A stretch of DNA of 64,000 bases, taken from assembly GCF_008041935.1 (NCBI RefSeq), contig NZ_VKAC01000006.1, forward strand, positions 1-64,000. The letters run 5' to 3'. The position numbers and the translations under genes are program-made. This document shows, one piece after another, positions 18,651-27,259 of the stretch (the first letter of the stretch is position 1; every line of letters begins with the position of its first letter). Under the pieces are notes generated by a model, which did no database searches, had not been told where the DNA came from, and worked only from the letters and a program-made list of their open reading frames with translations. Origin of the DNA: Quadrisphaera setariae (GTDB taxonomy: Bacteria > Actinomycetota > Actinomycetes > Actinomycetales > Quadrisphaeraceae).

Positions 18651-19692
18651 CCCCTGCGCCGACCTCGGTGGGCAGACCGCTGCGCTCGAACAGGCCGCGG
18701 TCGGCGTCGAGGAAGAAGACGAGGTCGCCGATGCGCGGCTCGTCGTCGTCGTGGCGCACCGCGAGCACGATGAGCGCCCACGGCAGCCACCGCACCGGCC
18801 GGCCGTCCGGTCCGGCGGAGGTGTGGTCGGGGCGGTACTGGGCCAGCGCGAGCTGGCCGTTGAGGCGGGTGCGCAGCACCCGGGACCCGCGGCAGCCCGC
18901 TCCCGGCCCCACCAGCCACGCTGCCACCGACTCCGGGCCCTGCAGCCACAGCGCGTACGGCGGCATCGACATGGTGGCCTCGGCGTGCAGCAGCCCCACC
19001 AGGGCGGTCACGTCGTAGCGCTCGAAGGCGTCGACGTACTTCGCCAGCAGGGCGGCGTGCTGGTCGTCGAGGGGCTCCAGGGCCGCCCGCTGCGCGTCAC
19101 GCGCGGCGATGGTGGCCCGGGCGCGCTGCAGGAGGCTGTTGACGGAGGGCACCGACGTCTCCAGCAGGGCCGCCACCTCGTCGGCGTGCCAGTGCAGCAC
19201 CTCCCGGAGCACGAGCACCGCCCGCTGGCGGGGCGGCAGCAGCTGCAGCGCGGCCACCAGGGCCAGGCGCACGGACTCGCGCTCCTCGGCGACGACGGCG
19301 GGGTCGGCGGCGGGCGCCGTCCCCAGCACGCGGGAGTCGGGGGCCGGCTCCACCCACGCGGCGGCCTCCAGGGGAGCGCCCAGGGAGGCGACCACGGGCG
19401 CGGAGGGGGCGGGCGACATGTCGACGGGCAACGCGCGGCGCTTGCGGCCCTCGAGGTGGTCGAAGCAGACGCGCGTCGCGATGCGGTACAGCCACCCCCG
19501 CTGCGCCGACGCGTCGCGCAGCGAGTCGGCGTGGCGCCAGGCGCGGACCATGGCGTCCTGCACGGCGTCCTCGGCGTCGGCGAGCGAGCCGAGCATCCGG
19601 TAGCAGTACCCGGTGAGCTCCCTGCGGAAGCTCTCGAGCTGCAGCTCCACCCCCTCGACAGCGGTGTCGAGGCCCCCTTCGAGCGCGGTCAT
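18622..19692 (-). CDS. SigG/SigJ-type ECF sigma factor with SnoaL-like domain
   Basis: A 356-residue extracytoplasmic-function sigma factor. Region 2 is near the N-terminus (LTGYCYRMLGSLADAEDAVQ, then GWLYRIATRVCFDHLEGRKR) and recognises the -10. A variable linker follows, then region 4 (LPPRQRAVLVLREVLHWHAD and the helix ETSVPSVNSLLQRARATI) for the -35. The ~140-residue C-terminus (from QHAALLAKYVDAFERYDV) is SnoaL/NTF2-like, as in SigG-like and related ECF groups where it tunes activity in place of an anti-sigma factor. No anti-sigma gene is adjacent, consistent with that. It is antisense to the last 29 bp of the helicase gene. Confidence 0.88.
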   Translation of the reverse strand: MTALEGGLDTAVEGVELQLESFRRELTGYCYRMLGSLADAEDAVQDAMVRAWRHADSLRDASAQRGWLYRIATRVCFDHLEGRKRRALPVDMSPAPSAPVVASLGAPLEAAAWVEPAPDSRVLGTAPAADPAVVAEERESVRLALVAALQLLPPRQRAVLVLREVLHWHADEVAALLETSVPSVNSLLQRARATIAARDAQRAALEPLDDQHAALLAKYVDAFERYDVTALVGLLHAEATMSMPPYALWLQGPESVAAWLVGPGAGCRGSRVLRTRLNGQLALAQYRPDHTSAGPDGRPVRWLPWALIVLAVRHDDDEPRIGDLVFFLDADRGLFERSGLPTEVGAGVSRGGEPAR

Positions 19693-19740
19693 GCCCCCAC
19701 GGTGGCAGACACCACCGACGTCGCGGATCCCCCGAACGGC

Positions 19741-20385
19741 TCAGCGCACCACGTAGCGGCCGGGCCGGTGGTTCATCGCCACCACCGCGTTGAGCACCGC
19801 CACGCCGAGCAGCGACGCCAGCACCGAGCGCCAGCCGACCACCGCGAGCGCCGCGAGCATCACCCCCGCGTCGAAGGCCATCTGCACGTACCCGGCGCGC
19901 CACCCGTACCGCTCCTGCAGGTGGAAGGCCAGGATGCCGAACCCCCCGGCGCTGGAGCGGTGCCGGAAGAGCACCAGGAACCCCAGGCCCAGGCTGAGGC
20001 CCGCGAAGGCGGTGGCCAGCAGCACCGGCATCCGCACCTCCACGACGTGCCCGAGGACGTCGGCCAGCACCGACGTCAGTCCCACGCACACCAGGGTCTT
20101 GATCGCGAAGGCCCACCCGAGCCGCTTCACCGCCAGCCCGTAGAAGGGCAGGTTGATGAGGAAGAAGGCGACCCCGAGCGGGACGGGGGTCAGCCCGGCC
20201 ACGAGGAAGGCGACCCCGGCCAGCCCGCCGGAGACCGCCCCGGCCTCCTGGAGCAGGAGCAGCGCCCAGCCGAGCAGGAACGAGCCCACCAGCAGGGCGG
20301 CGGCGTCCTCCAGCGGCGTGTGCGGCGGAGGCGTCGGCACCGGCGGTGCGGGCGTGGTGGTGGGGGCGCTGCTCACGGCGCGCAC
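19741..20385 (-). CDS. YitT-family membrane protein
   Basis: A 214-residue integral membrane protein, about five to six helices after a Pro/Thr-rich N-terminus. The stretches GAVSGGLAGVAFLVAGLTPV, LGVAFFLINLPFY and SSAGGFGILAFHLQERYGW are typical of YitT/DUF161 proteins, whose substrate is unknown. It lacks the C-terminal DUF2179 domain of the longer Bacillus members. It starts divergently from the second Mrp operon, 136 bp away. A GTG four codons in is an alternative start. Confidence 0.78.
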   Translation of the reverse strand: MRAVSSAPTTTPAPPVPTPPPHTPLEDAAALLVGSFLLGWALLLLQEAGAVSGGLAGVAFLVAGLTPVPLGVAFFLINLPFYGLAVKRLGWAFAIKTLVCVGLTSVLADVLGHVVEVRMPVLLATAFAGLSLGLGFLVLFRHRSSAGGFGILAFHLQERYGWRAGYVQMAFDAGVMLAALAVVGWRSVLASLLGVAVLNAVVAMNHRPGRYVVR

Positions 20386-20521
20386 GGTAGGGCAGCCGAC
20401 GCCGAGACCGGGTGGTGCTCCTCGACGTCGGCACGGGAGACGCCCGGACGGGCGGACCGCACGGCGGCACGTGGGCCGACGGCGGGCTGCAGGGCTCGTC
20501 TCCCCTTAGGGTTGGGCGGAC

Positions 20522-23500
20522 ATGATCCTGCTGCTGACGGCGCACTGCGCCGCCGCTGCCCTGGCCGTGCCCGTCGTGCGCCGCTGGGGTCCTCGAGGGG
20601 TCCTCCTGACGGCTCTGGCGCCGCTGGCCGTCCTGGCGTGGCTCGTCGTGCAGTGGGCGTCCGGCACGGCCGGCTCCGACGGGTCGGCGCTGCGCGAGTC
20701 CGTCCCGTGGATCCCCGACCTGGGCGTCGAGCTGGCGCTCCGCCTCGACCCGCTCTCGGCGATCATGGTGCTGGTGGTGGCCGGCGTCGGCGCCCTGGTG
20801 CTCGCCTACTCCTCCGGCTACTTCGCCGGAGACTCCCAGGCCGGCACGCGGCAGCGGACGGTGCCGCTGCTCGTGGCGTTCTGCGCGGTCATGCTCGTGC
20901 TCGTCCTCGCCGACGACCTCGTGCTGCTCTACGTGGCCTGGGAGCTCACCACGGTGCTGTCGTGGCTGCTCATCGGCGGTGACGGGAGGTCACGGGCCGC
21001 CAGGTACGCCGCGAGCCAGGCGCTCGTGGTCACCACCGCCGGCGGGCTGGCGATGCTCGTGGGCATCGTCATCCTCGCGGTGACCACCGGCACGACGTCG
21101 ATCAGCGGCCTCCTGGCCGACCCGCCGGCGGCTGGCGGCGCCACCACCGCGGCGGCGGTGCTCCTGCTCGCGGGGGCGGTCACCAAGTCCGCGCTGCTGC
21201 CCACCACGGCCTGGCTGCCGGGCGCGATGGTGGCCCCCACGCCCATCAGCGCCTACCTGCACGCCGCGGCGATGGTGAAGGCCGGCGTCTACCTCATCGC
21301 CCGCTTCGGCCCGGTGTTCACCGAGGTCCCGGCCTGGCGCTGGACGATCGTCGTCCTCGGTGGCGCCACGATGGTCGTCGGGGCCTGGCGCGCGCTGCGC
21401 CAGCACGACCTCAAGCTGCTGCTCGCCCACGGCACCGTCAGCGAGCTGGGCTTCATCGCGCTGCTGGTCGGCGCGGGGGGCCGCACCGGGGCCATCGCCG
21501 GCACCGGGCTGCTGCTCGCGCACGCCATGTTCAAGTCGTGCCTGTTCATGGTGGTCGGCGCCATCGACCACGGCGCCCACACCCGCGACCTGCGCAAGCT
21601 GTCGGGCCTGGCCCGCCGGGCACCGGCGCTGCTCGTCGCCTCCGTCCTCGCCGCCGGGTCGATGGCGGGCTTCCCGCCCCTGCTCGGCTTCATCACCCAC
21701 GAGGCCGCCTTCGAGGGCTTCGTCGCCGGCGGCGGGTGGCCGCCGGGCGCCTCCGCGGGGGCCGACCTCTTCGTGCTCGTGGTGCTGCTGGTCGGCTCGG
21801 TGCTGACGGCGGCGTACAGCGCCCGCTTCGTGTGGGGGGCCTTCGCCACCCGCGAGCTGCCCGAGGGCGCGCCCGACCCCGACGCCTTCCACGCGCCCAG
21901 CGCCGTGATGGTGCTCCCGCTGCTCGTCGCCGCAGGGGGTGGGCTGTTCACGGGCCTCTTCCCCGGCCCGGTCGACGGCGTCGTCGCTGCGGCCACCGCC
22001 GGCTACCCCGCGGGTGAGGAGGGCTACTACCTGGCCCTGTGGCACGGCGTCACCCCCACGCTGGCCCTCTCCGGCGTCGCCCTCGGCCTGGGAGCCGTGC
22101 TCTTCGCCGCTCGCGCCCGCGTGGAGGTGGTGCAGCGCCGCCTCGACGTGCCTGCCCTGGCCGCGCTCACCGGAGGGCGCCTGCAGGACCGCGCCCGCGG
22201 CTGGATCGACGCCGCGGCCGCCTCCACCACGCTGGTCTACCAGCGCGGGTCGCTGCCCCAGTACGTGCTCACCGCGGCCGCCGTCCTGGTGCTCGGCCCC
22301 GGCTCCGCGCTCGTCGTGGCCACCGCCACCGGCGCCTGGCCCGCGGTGTGGCGCTGGTGGGACGAGCCGGTGCAGGCAGCCCTCGTGGTCGTGGCCCTCG
22401 GCACAGCGGTCGCCACCGCCGCCAGCAGGAACCGGCGGGCGGCCTTCGTCATGGCCGGGGTGTCGGGCTACGCCGTGGCCGGGCTCTTCGTGGTGGCCGG
22501 CGCCCCCGACGTCGCCCTCACCCAGGCGCTCGTGGAGAGCGTGACCCTCGCCGCCGCCGTCCTGGTGCTCCGCGGCCTGCCGCCCACCTTCGAGCCCTCA
22601 CCGGACAGCCTCGTCAACGGCCCGAAGCCGTGGCTGCGGGCCGTGCTGGCCGTCAGCGCGGGTGCGGTCGCCTCGCTGCTCGCGGCGGTCGCCCTGGGCG
22701 CCCGCGAGGCCGTCCCCGCCTCGGTCGACTTCGCCCGTCTCGCCAAGCAGCTGGGGTACGGCGAGAACGTGGTCAACGTGACCCTGGTCGACCTGCGCGC
22801 CTGGGACACCTTCGGCGAGATCACCGTGCTGACGGTCGCCGCGACCGGCGTGGCCAGCCTCGTCTTCCTGCGCCACCGCACGGGGCGGGCCCCCCGCATG
22901 CGCTCCGGCGCCGGTCCGGGTCCCAGCGGCTCGCCTGCGGCGACGCGGCCGACGGGAGCCACCACGGTCGCCTCCACCTGGCGCTCCTCGCAGGACTTCG
23001 CACCCGGCCCCGACGCCGCGCCGTCCACCCGCTGGCTGCCGGCGGTGAAGACCCTCGCCCCGGCGCGCCGCAGCCTGCTGCTGGAGATCGTCGTCCGGCT
23101 GGTCTTCGGCACCGTCCTGGTCCTGTCGGTGTACCTGCTCTTCGCCGGCCACAACCTCCCCGGCGGTGGCTTCGCCGCGGGGCTCGTCACGGGCCTGGCC
23201 CTCTTCCTGCGCTACCTCGCGGGCGGTCGCTACGAGCTGGGCGAGGCCGCCCGGGTGGACGTCGGCGTGCTGCTGGGATCCGGCCTGCTCATCGCGGCCG
23301 CCTCAGCGGGCGTGCCGCTGCTGCTCGGCGGCCAGGCGACCCAGACGGCCGACACCTACCTGCACGTGCCGCTGCTGGGCGAGGTGCACCTGGTGAGCTC
23401 CCTCGCCTTCGACGTGGGGGTCTACCTCGTGGTGGTGGGCACCGTCCTCGACGTCCTGCGCAGCCTGGGAGCCGGCATCGACGCGCAGCAGGAGGAGATC

Positions 23501-23716
23501 GAGGCCGACCCCGCCGCCGTCCACGACCAGGAGGACGGCGACGACGACGGCGAGCCCGGCCCCGACGAGATGCCGGGCCCCGGCACCGAGGCCGACGGCG
23601 CCGCACCGGTCGACCTGGCCACCGCTGACGCGGAGGACGCCGAGGAGACCGACCCCGCCGGCGTCGAGGGCGTCGGCGGTCGTGGCGGCGACCCCGCGGG
23701 GGCGGGTGCCCGGTGA
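20522..23716 (+). CDS. mnhA: Mrp antiporter subunit A fused to B (second cluster)
   Basis: A 1064-residue NuoL-like large subunit with a C-terminal MnhB domain (NLPGGGFAAGLVTGLALFLR). Hallmarks are YVAWELTTVLSWLLIGGD, the Lys helix TKSALLPTTAWLPGAMVAPT and GFPPLLGFITHEAAFEGF. It clearly differs from the first-cluster MnhA and is ~140 residues longer. The extra length is a strongly acidic, Pro/Asp/Glu-rich tail (about 989-1063). A TAGGGT hexamer ends 9 bases before the ATG, so the operon may be transcribed as a leaderless mRNA. It is the first gene of mnhA-C-D-E-F-G. Confidence 0.92.
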   Translation: MILLLTAHCAAAALAVPVVRRWGPRGVLLTALAPLAVLAWLVVQWASGTAGSDGSALRESVPWIPDLGVELALRLDPLSAIMVLVVAGVGALVLAYSSGYFAGDSQAGTRQRTVPLLVAFCAVMLVLVLADDLVLLYVAWELTTVLSWLLIGGDGRSRAARYAASQALVVTTAGGLAMLVGIVILAVTTGTTSISGLLADPPAAGGATTAAAVLLLAGAVTKSALLPTTAWLPGAMVAPTPISAYLHAAAMVKAGVYLIARFGPVFTEVPAWRWTIVVLGGATMVVGAWRALRQHDLKLLLAHGTVSELGFIALLVGAGGRTGAIAGTGLLLAHAMFKSCLFMVVGAIDHGAHTRDLRKLSGLARRAPALLVASVLAAGSMAGFPPLLGFITHEAAFEGFVAGGGWPPGASAGADLFVLVVLLVGSVLTAAYSARFVWGAFATRELPEGAPDPDAFHAPSAVMVLPLLVAAGGGLFTGLFPGPVDGVVAAATAGYPAGEEGYYLALWHGVTPTLALSGVALGLGAVLFAARARVEVVQRRLDVPALAALTGGRLQDRARGWIDAAAASTTLVYQRGSLPQYVLTAAAVLVLGPGSALVVATATGAWPAVWRWWDEPVQAALVVVALGTAVATAASRNRRAAFVMAGVSGYAVAGLFVVAGAPDVALTQALVESVTLAAAVLVLRGLPPTFEPSPDSLVNGPKPWLRAVLAVSAGAVASLLAAVALGAREAVPASVDFARLAKQLGYGENVVNVTLVDLRAWDTFGEITVLTVAATGVASLVFLRHRTGRAPRMRSGAGPGPSGSPAATRPTGATTVASTWRSSQDFAPGPDAAPSTRWLPAVKTLAPARRSLLLEIVVRLVFGTVLVLSVYLLFAGHNLPGGGFAAGLVTGLALFLRYLAGGRYELGEAARVDVGVLLGSGLLIAAASAGVPLLLGGQATQTADTYLHVPLLGEVHLVSSLAFDVGVYLVVVGTVLDVLRSLGAGIDAQQEEIEADPAAVHDQEDGDDDGEPGPDEMPGPGTEADGAAPVDLATADAEDAEETDPAGVEGVGGRGGDPAGAGAR

Positions 23717-24267
23717 GCCCGACGATCGTCCTGACCCTCGCCATCGGCGGCCTCGTCGCCACCGGGGTCTACCTGCTGACCTCCCGCCACCTCACCCGCG
23801 TGGTGCTCGGGGTGCTCGTGGCGGGCAACGGCGTGAACCTGCTGATCATCGCGGCCGCGGGCCGCGCCGGCCGGGCTCCCGTGCTCGACCCCGACGGAGA
23901 GATCACCCTCGAGACCGCTGCCGAGGCGAGCGACCCGCTGCCGCAGGCCCTCGTGCTGACGGCCATCGTCATCACCTTCGCCGTGACGGCGTTCCTGCTG
24001 GCCATGGCCTACCGCACCAGCCGCATCGAGGGGACCAAGGGCGACGACGTCGTCCGCGACACCAGCCCCCAGGGCCGCTCGCGCGGCGAGGCGGCCCCCC
24101 CGGGTGAGGCGAGCGCGAGCGCCGACAGCGTCGACGGCCCCGACGGCGCGCCGGTCCCGGAGGGCGCCGAGAGCGCACCCGGTGGCAGCGGCGGCCCGGT
24201 GCTGGGGGCGGGCAACCGCCCCGCCGTCCGCGGAGACGACGCCGAGACCGAGGGGGCGAAGGCCTGA
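23713..24267 (+). CDS. mnhC: Mrp antiporter subunit C with long tail (second cluster)
   Basis: A 184-residue NuoK-like subunit starting at GTG 23713, overlapping the mnhA stop by 4 bp. The three-helix core (about 1-100) holds VLVAGNGVNLLIIAAAG and DPLPQALVLTAIVITFAVTA. The remaining ~80 residues (from EGTKGDDVV) form a Gly/Ala/Glu-rich disordered tail that the first-cluster MnhC mostly lacks. The tail should face the cytoplasm and has no recognisable domain. Confidence 0.92.
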   Translation: MSPTIVLTLAIGGLVATGVYLLTSRHLTRVVLGVLVAGNGVNLLIIAAAGRAGRAPVLDPDGEITLETAAEASDPLPQALVLTAIVITFAVTAFLLAMAYRTSRIEGTKGDDVVRDTSPQGRSRGEAAPPGEASASADSVDGPDGAPVPEGAESAPGGSGGPVLGAGNRPAVRGDDAETEGAKA

Positions 24268-25853
24268 TGCGCGTGCTCCTCCCCCTCGCCGTCCTCCTGC
24301 CCGTGCTGGGTGCCGCGCTGACGCTCGTGCTGGGCAGCCACCCGGTGTGGCAGCGCTGGGTGAGCGTCGCGGTGCTCTCCGGTGTGACGGCCACCGCTGC
24401 GGCGCTGCTCGTGGGAGCGGCCACCGACGGTCCGCAGTCGGTGGTGCTGGGCGCCTGGCCCGCGGGCGTCGGCATCTCGCTGGTGGCCGACAGGCTCTCA
24501 GCGCTCATGCTGCTCACCTCGTCCGTGGTCACGCTGTCGGTGATGCTCTTCTCGGTCGGGCAGGGCAGCACCGGAGACACCGAGCGGACCCCGGTCTCGA
24601 TCTACCACCCGACGTTCCTCACGCTGTCCGCCGGCGTCTCCATCGCCTTCCTCGCCGGTGACCTCTTCAACCTCTACGTGGGGTTCGAGGTGCTGCTGGT
24701 CAGCAGCTACGTGCTGCTGACCCTCGGCGGCACGGCGGCGCGCGTGCGGGCGGGCATGACGTACGTCGTCGTCTCGATCGTCTCCTCGCTGCTGTTCCTC
24801 TCCGCCATCGGCCTGGTCTACGCGGCCACGGGGACGGTCTCCATGGCCGACCTGCCGGGGCGCCTGTCGGGCCTGCCGCTGGCGGTGGCCGTCGCGCTGC
24901 AGCTGGCGCTCCTGCTGGCCTTCGGCCTCAAGGCCGCGGCGTTCCCGCTGTCGGGGTGGCTGCCCGACAGCTACCCCACGGCAGCGGCGCCGGTGGCCGC
25001 CGTCTTCGCGGGCCTGCTGACCAAGATCGGCGTCTACGCCATCTTCCGCACCCAGACCGTGCTCTTCGGCGGGGTGCAGACCGCCGCGGTGACCACCGCG
25101 CTCGTGGTGGTGGCGGTGGCCACCATGCTCGTGGGCATCCTCGGCGCCATCGCCCAGAACGACCTCAAGCGCCTCATGTCGTTCACGCTGGTCAGCCACA
25201 TCGGCTACATGCTCTTCGGCGTCGCGCTGGGCAGCGAGGCAGCGCTGGGCGCGGCGGTGTTCTACGCCGTCCACCACATCCTCGTGCAGACCGCGCTGTT
25301 CCTCGTGGTGGGCCTGGTGGAGCGGGCGGCGGGCACCACCTCGCTGCGCCGGCTCGGCGGCCTCGGGGGAGCAGCGCCGGGCATCGCCCTGCTCTTCCTG
25401 CTCCCGGCCCTCAACCTCGCCGGCATCCCGCCGTTCTCCGGCTTCGTCGGCAAGCTGGCGCTGCTGCGTGCGGGCGCTGCAGACGGCGGCCTGTCCGCCT
25501 GGGTGCTCGTGGTGGCCGGCGTGGTGACGAGCCTGCTCACCCTCTACGCCATCTCCCGGGCGTGGGCGGCGACCTTCTGGTCAGGCCGCGCCACCCGCCT
25601 CGACCCCGAGGTGAGCCCCGAAGCCGCCGCCGCCCGGGCCCACCGCGTGCCCCCGGCCATGGTCGCCGCTGCTGCGGGCGTCGTGGTGGTGGTCACCGCG
25701 CTGACCTTCGTGGCGGGCCCCCTGCTCGACCTCTCGAACGGCGCCGCGCGCGACACGCTCGACGTGCCGCAGTACACCTCCGTGATCGGCGGGCTCGACG
25801 TCGCCGGGGTCGACGGCAGCGGTGGCACCGACAGCGGGGAGAAGGCGCCGTGA
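24267..25853 (+). CDS. mnhD: Mrp antiporter subunit D (second cluster)
   Basis: A 528-residue NuoN/M-like ion-translocating subunit. The conserved membrane Glu lies in LFNLYVGFEVLLVSSYVLLT and the Lys helix is LAFGLKAAAFPLSGWLPDSY. AQNDLKRLMSFTLVSHIGYM and GIPPFSGFVGKLALL are canonical. The stop of mnhC and this start overlap as TGATG. A ~35-residue extension after the last helix ends in Gly/Ser. It should form the antiporter core with MnhA. Confidence 0.94.
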   Translation: MRVLLPLAVLLPVLGAALTLVLGSHPVWQRWVSVAVLSGVTATAAALLVGAATDGPQSVVLGAWPAGVGISLVADRLSALMLLTSSVVTLSVMLFSVGQGSTGDTERTPVSIYHPTFLTLSAGVSIAFLAGDLFNLYVGFEVLLVSSYVLLTLGGTAARVRAGMTYVVVSIVSSLLFLSAIGLVYAATGTVSMADLPGRLSGLPLAVAVALQLALLLAFGLKAAAFPLSGWLPDSYPTAAAPVAAVFAGLLTKIGVYAIFRTQTVLFGGVQTAAVTTALVVVAVATMLVGILGAIAQNDLKRLMSFTLVSHIGYMLFGVALGSEAALGAAVFYAVHHILVQTALFLVVGLVERAAGTTSLRRLGGLGGAAPGIALLFLLPALNLAGIPPFSGFVGKLALLRAGAADGGLSAWVLVVAGVVTSLLTLYAISRAWAATFWSGRATRLDPEVSPEAAAARAHRVPPAMVAAAAGVVVVVTALTFVAGPLLDLSNGAARDTLDVPQYTSVIGGLDVAGVDGSGGTDSGEKAP

Positions 25854-26476
25854 ACCAGCGGACCGGCACTCCGGCCGCCGGCAGCAGCCACGCCGCCAAC
25901 CCCACTCGTCCTGGCTGGCGGGGGCGCCTGCCCCACCGCCGCCAGCTGCCCATCCTCGTGTGGATGGTCGTCTTCTGGTGCGGCCTGTGGGGCTCGGTCA
26001 GCCCGCTGGTGGTGGTGGGCGGCGTGCTCGTCGCCCTGGCCCTCGTGGCGGTGTTCCCGATGCCCACCCTGCCCCCGGCGCCGCGCCCCTCGCTGGTCGG
26101 GTCGGTGCGCCTGGCGCTCTTCGTGGTCTACGACCTGCTGCGCTCCAGCCTCCAGGTGGCCTGGTTCGCCGTGCGCCCCGGCCCCGTGCCCGCCAGCGCC
26201 ATCGTCGCCGCGCCGCTGCGGTCCCGGTCGGACGCGATGATCGCCGCGACGGCGGAGCTGCTCAGCCTGGTGCCCGGCACGCTCGTGGTCGACATCGACG
26301 TCCCCAGCGGCACCCTGTACCTGCACGCCCTCGTCACGGGAGACCCCGAGAGGGTCGGCGACGACGTCCGCGAGCAGGTGCGGCGCATGGAGGAGCGGGT
26401 GCTCGCCGCGCTGGCGCCCGGAGCGCTGCGCGACGGGACGGACGTGGCTGACGACGTGAGGGAGGCGCAGCGCTGA
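25850..26476 (+). CDS. mnhE: Mrp antiporter subunit E (second cluster)
   Basis: 208 residues from GTG 25850 (GTGA overlap with mnhD). This is the full-length form: a polar N-terminus, a helix pair (about 35-72), the hydrophilic domain with LLSLVPGTLVVDIDVPSGTL and YLHALVTGDPERVGDDVREQ. It is the reference for recognising that the first-cluster MnhE has lost its helices. Confidence 0.92.
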   Translation: MNQRTGTPAAGSSHAANPTRPGWRGRLPHRRQLPILVWMVVFWCGLWGSVSPLVVVGGVLVALALVAVFPMPTLPPAPRPSLVGSVRLALFVVYDLLRSSLQVAWFAVRPGPVPASAIVAAPLRSRSDAMIAATAELLSLVPGTLVVDIDVPSGTLYLHALVTGDPERVGDDVREQVRRMEERVLAALAPGALRDGTDVADDVREAQR

Positions 26477-26802
26477 TGGGGGTCGTGACCGACGTCGCGC
26501 TGGGGATCCTGCTGGTGTCCGCGCTGCTCGTGGTGGTGCGGCTCGTGCGCGGCCCGACCACGCTCGACCGCGCCGCCGCCGCCGACGTCTTCGTGGCGAT
26601 CCTGCTGTGCGGTGTCGCGGTGCTGGTGGCGCGGCGCGGCTCCACGGTGTTCGTCCCCGTGCTCCTGGCGCTGTCGCTGCTGGGCTTCGCCAGCTCGGTG
26701 GCGGTCGTGCGCTTCCTCGGCCGCGAGGACCCGGTGGAGCGCCCCGACGAGCACTCCGCCGAGGGCACCGACGCCCGCGAGCAGCAGGGAGGCACCCCGT
26801 GA
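26476..26802 (+). CDS. mnhF: Mrp antiporter subunit F (second cluster)
   Basis: A 108-residue three-helix MnhF with the hallmark LVRGPTTLDRAAAADVFVAI, followed by a short charged tail (PVERPDEHSAEGTDAREQ). It overlaps mnhE and mnhG by 1 and 4 bp. Confidence 0.92.
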   Translation: MGVVTDVALGILLVSALLVVVRLVRGPTTLDRAAAADVFVAILLCGVAVLVARRGSTVFVPVLLALSLLGFASSVAVVRFLGREDPVERPDEHSAEGTDAREQQGGTP

Positions 26803-27194
26803 GCGCCTGGGACTGGGTCTCGGCGGTGCTGCTGCTGTCGGGCTCGCTGCTGGCGCTGGCCGCCGGCATCGGCATGCTGCGCTTCCCCGACCTGTGGATG
26901 CGGATGCACGCGGGCACCAAGCCCCAGGTGCTGGGGCTGCTGCTGGTGCTGGCAGGGGTGGAGATCCAGCTGGTCCCCGACGCGAGCGCCGTCGTCGCGC
27001 TGCTGTTCGTGGGGCTGTTCCAGCTGGTCACCGCGCCGGTCGCGAGCCACCTGCTGGCCCGCGCCGGCCACCGGTCCGGAGTGGTCCCCCGCGACCAGCT
27101 GGTGCAGGACGACCTGCGCGTCTTCGAGCTGGAGTGCGCGGCGGGCGAGCACCCGGCGTCGTCACCCCCGAAGGACCCGACCCCCTCCTCGTGA
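26799..27194 (+). CDS. mnhG: Mrp antiporter subunit G (second cluster)
   Basis: A 131-residue three-helix MnhG from GTG 26799 (GTGA overlap with mnhF). IGMLRFPDLWMRMHAGTKPQ is the family signature. It is the last gene of the operon; a strong hairpin lies just past its stop. Confidence 0.92.
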   Translation: MSAWDWVSAVLLLSGSLLALAAGIGMLRFPDLWMRMHAGTKPQVLGLLLVLAGVEIQLVPDASAVVALLFVGLFQLVTAPVASHLLARAGHRSGVVPRDQLVQDDLRVFELECAAGEHPASSPPKDPTPSS

Positions 27195-27197
27195 CGG

Positions 27198-27233
27198 CGG
27201 GCGCCGCACGCAGGCTCCTGCGTGCGACGCCCG
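27198..27233. terminator. Bidirectional terminator between mnhG and fdh-like gene
   Basis: A stem of 14 pairs with one mismatch: inner GCACGCAG/CTGCGTGC around a GCTC loop and an outer CGGGCG-type arm. It sits between the convergent mnhG and dehydrogenase stops and can serve both. Confidence 0.8.
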
Positions 27234-27259
27234 TGGTCACGGACGGGCGGGTGAGGAGG

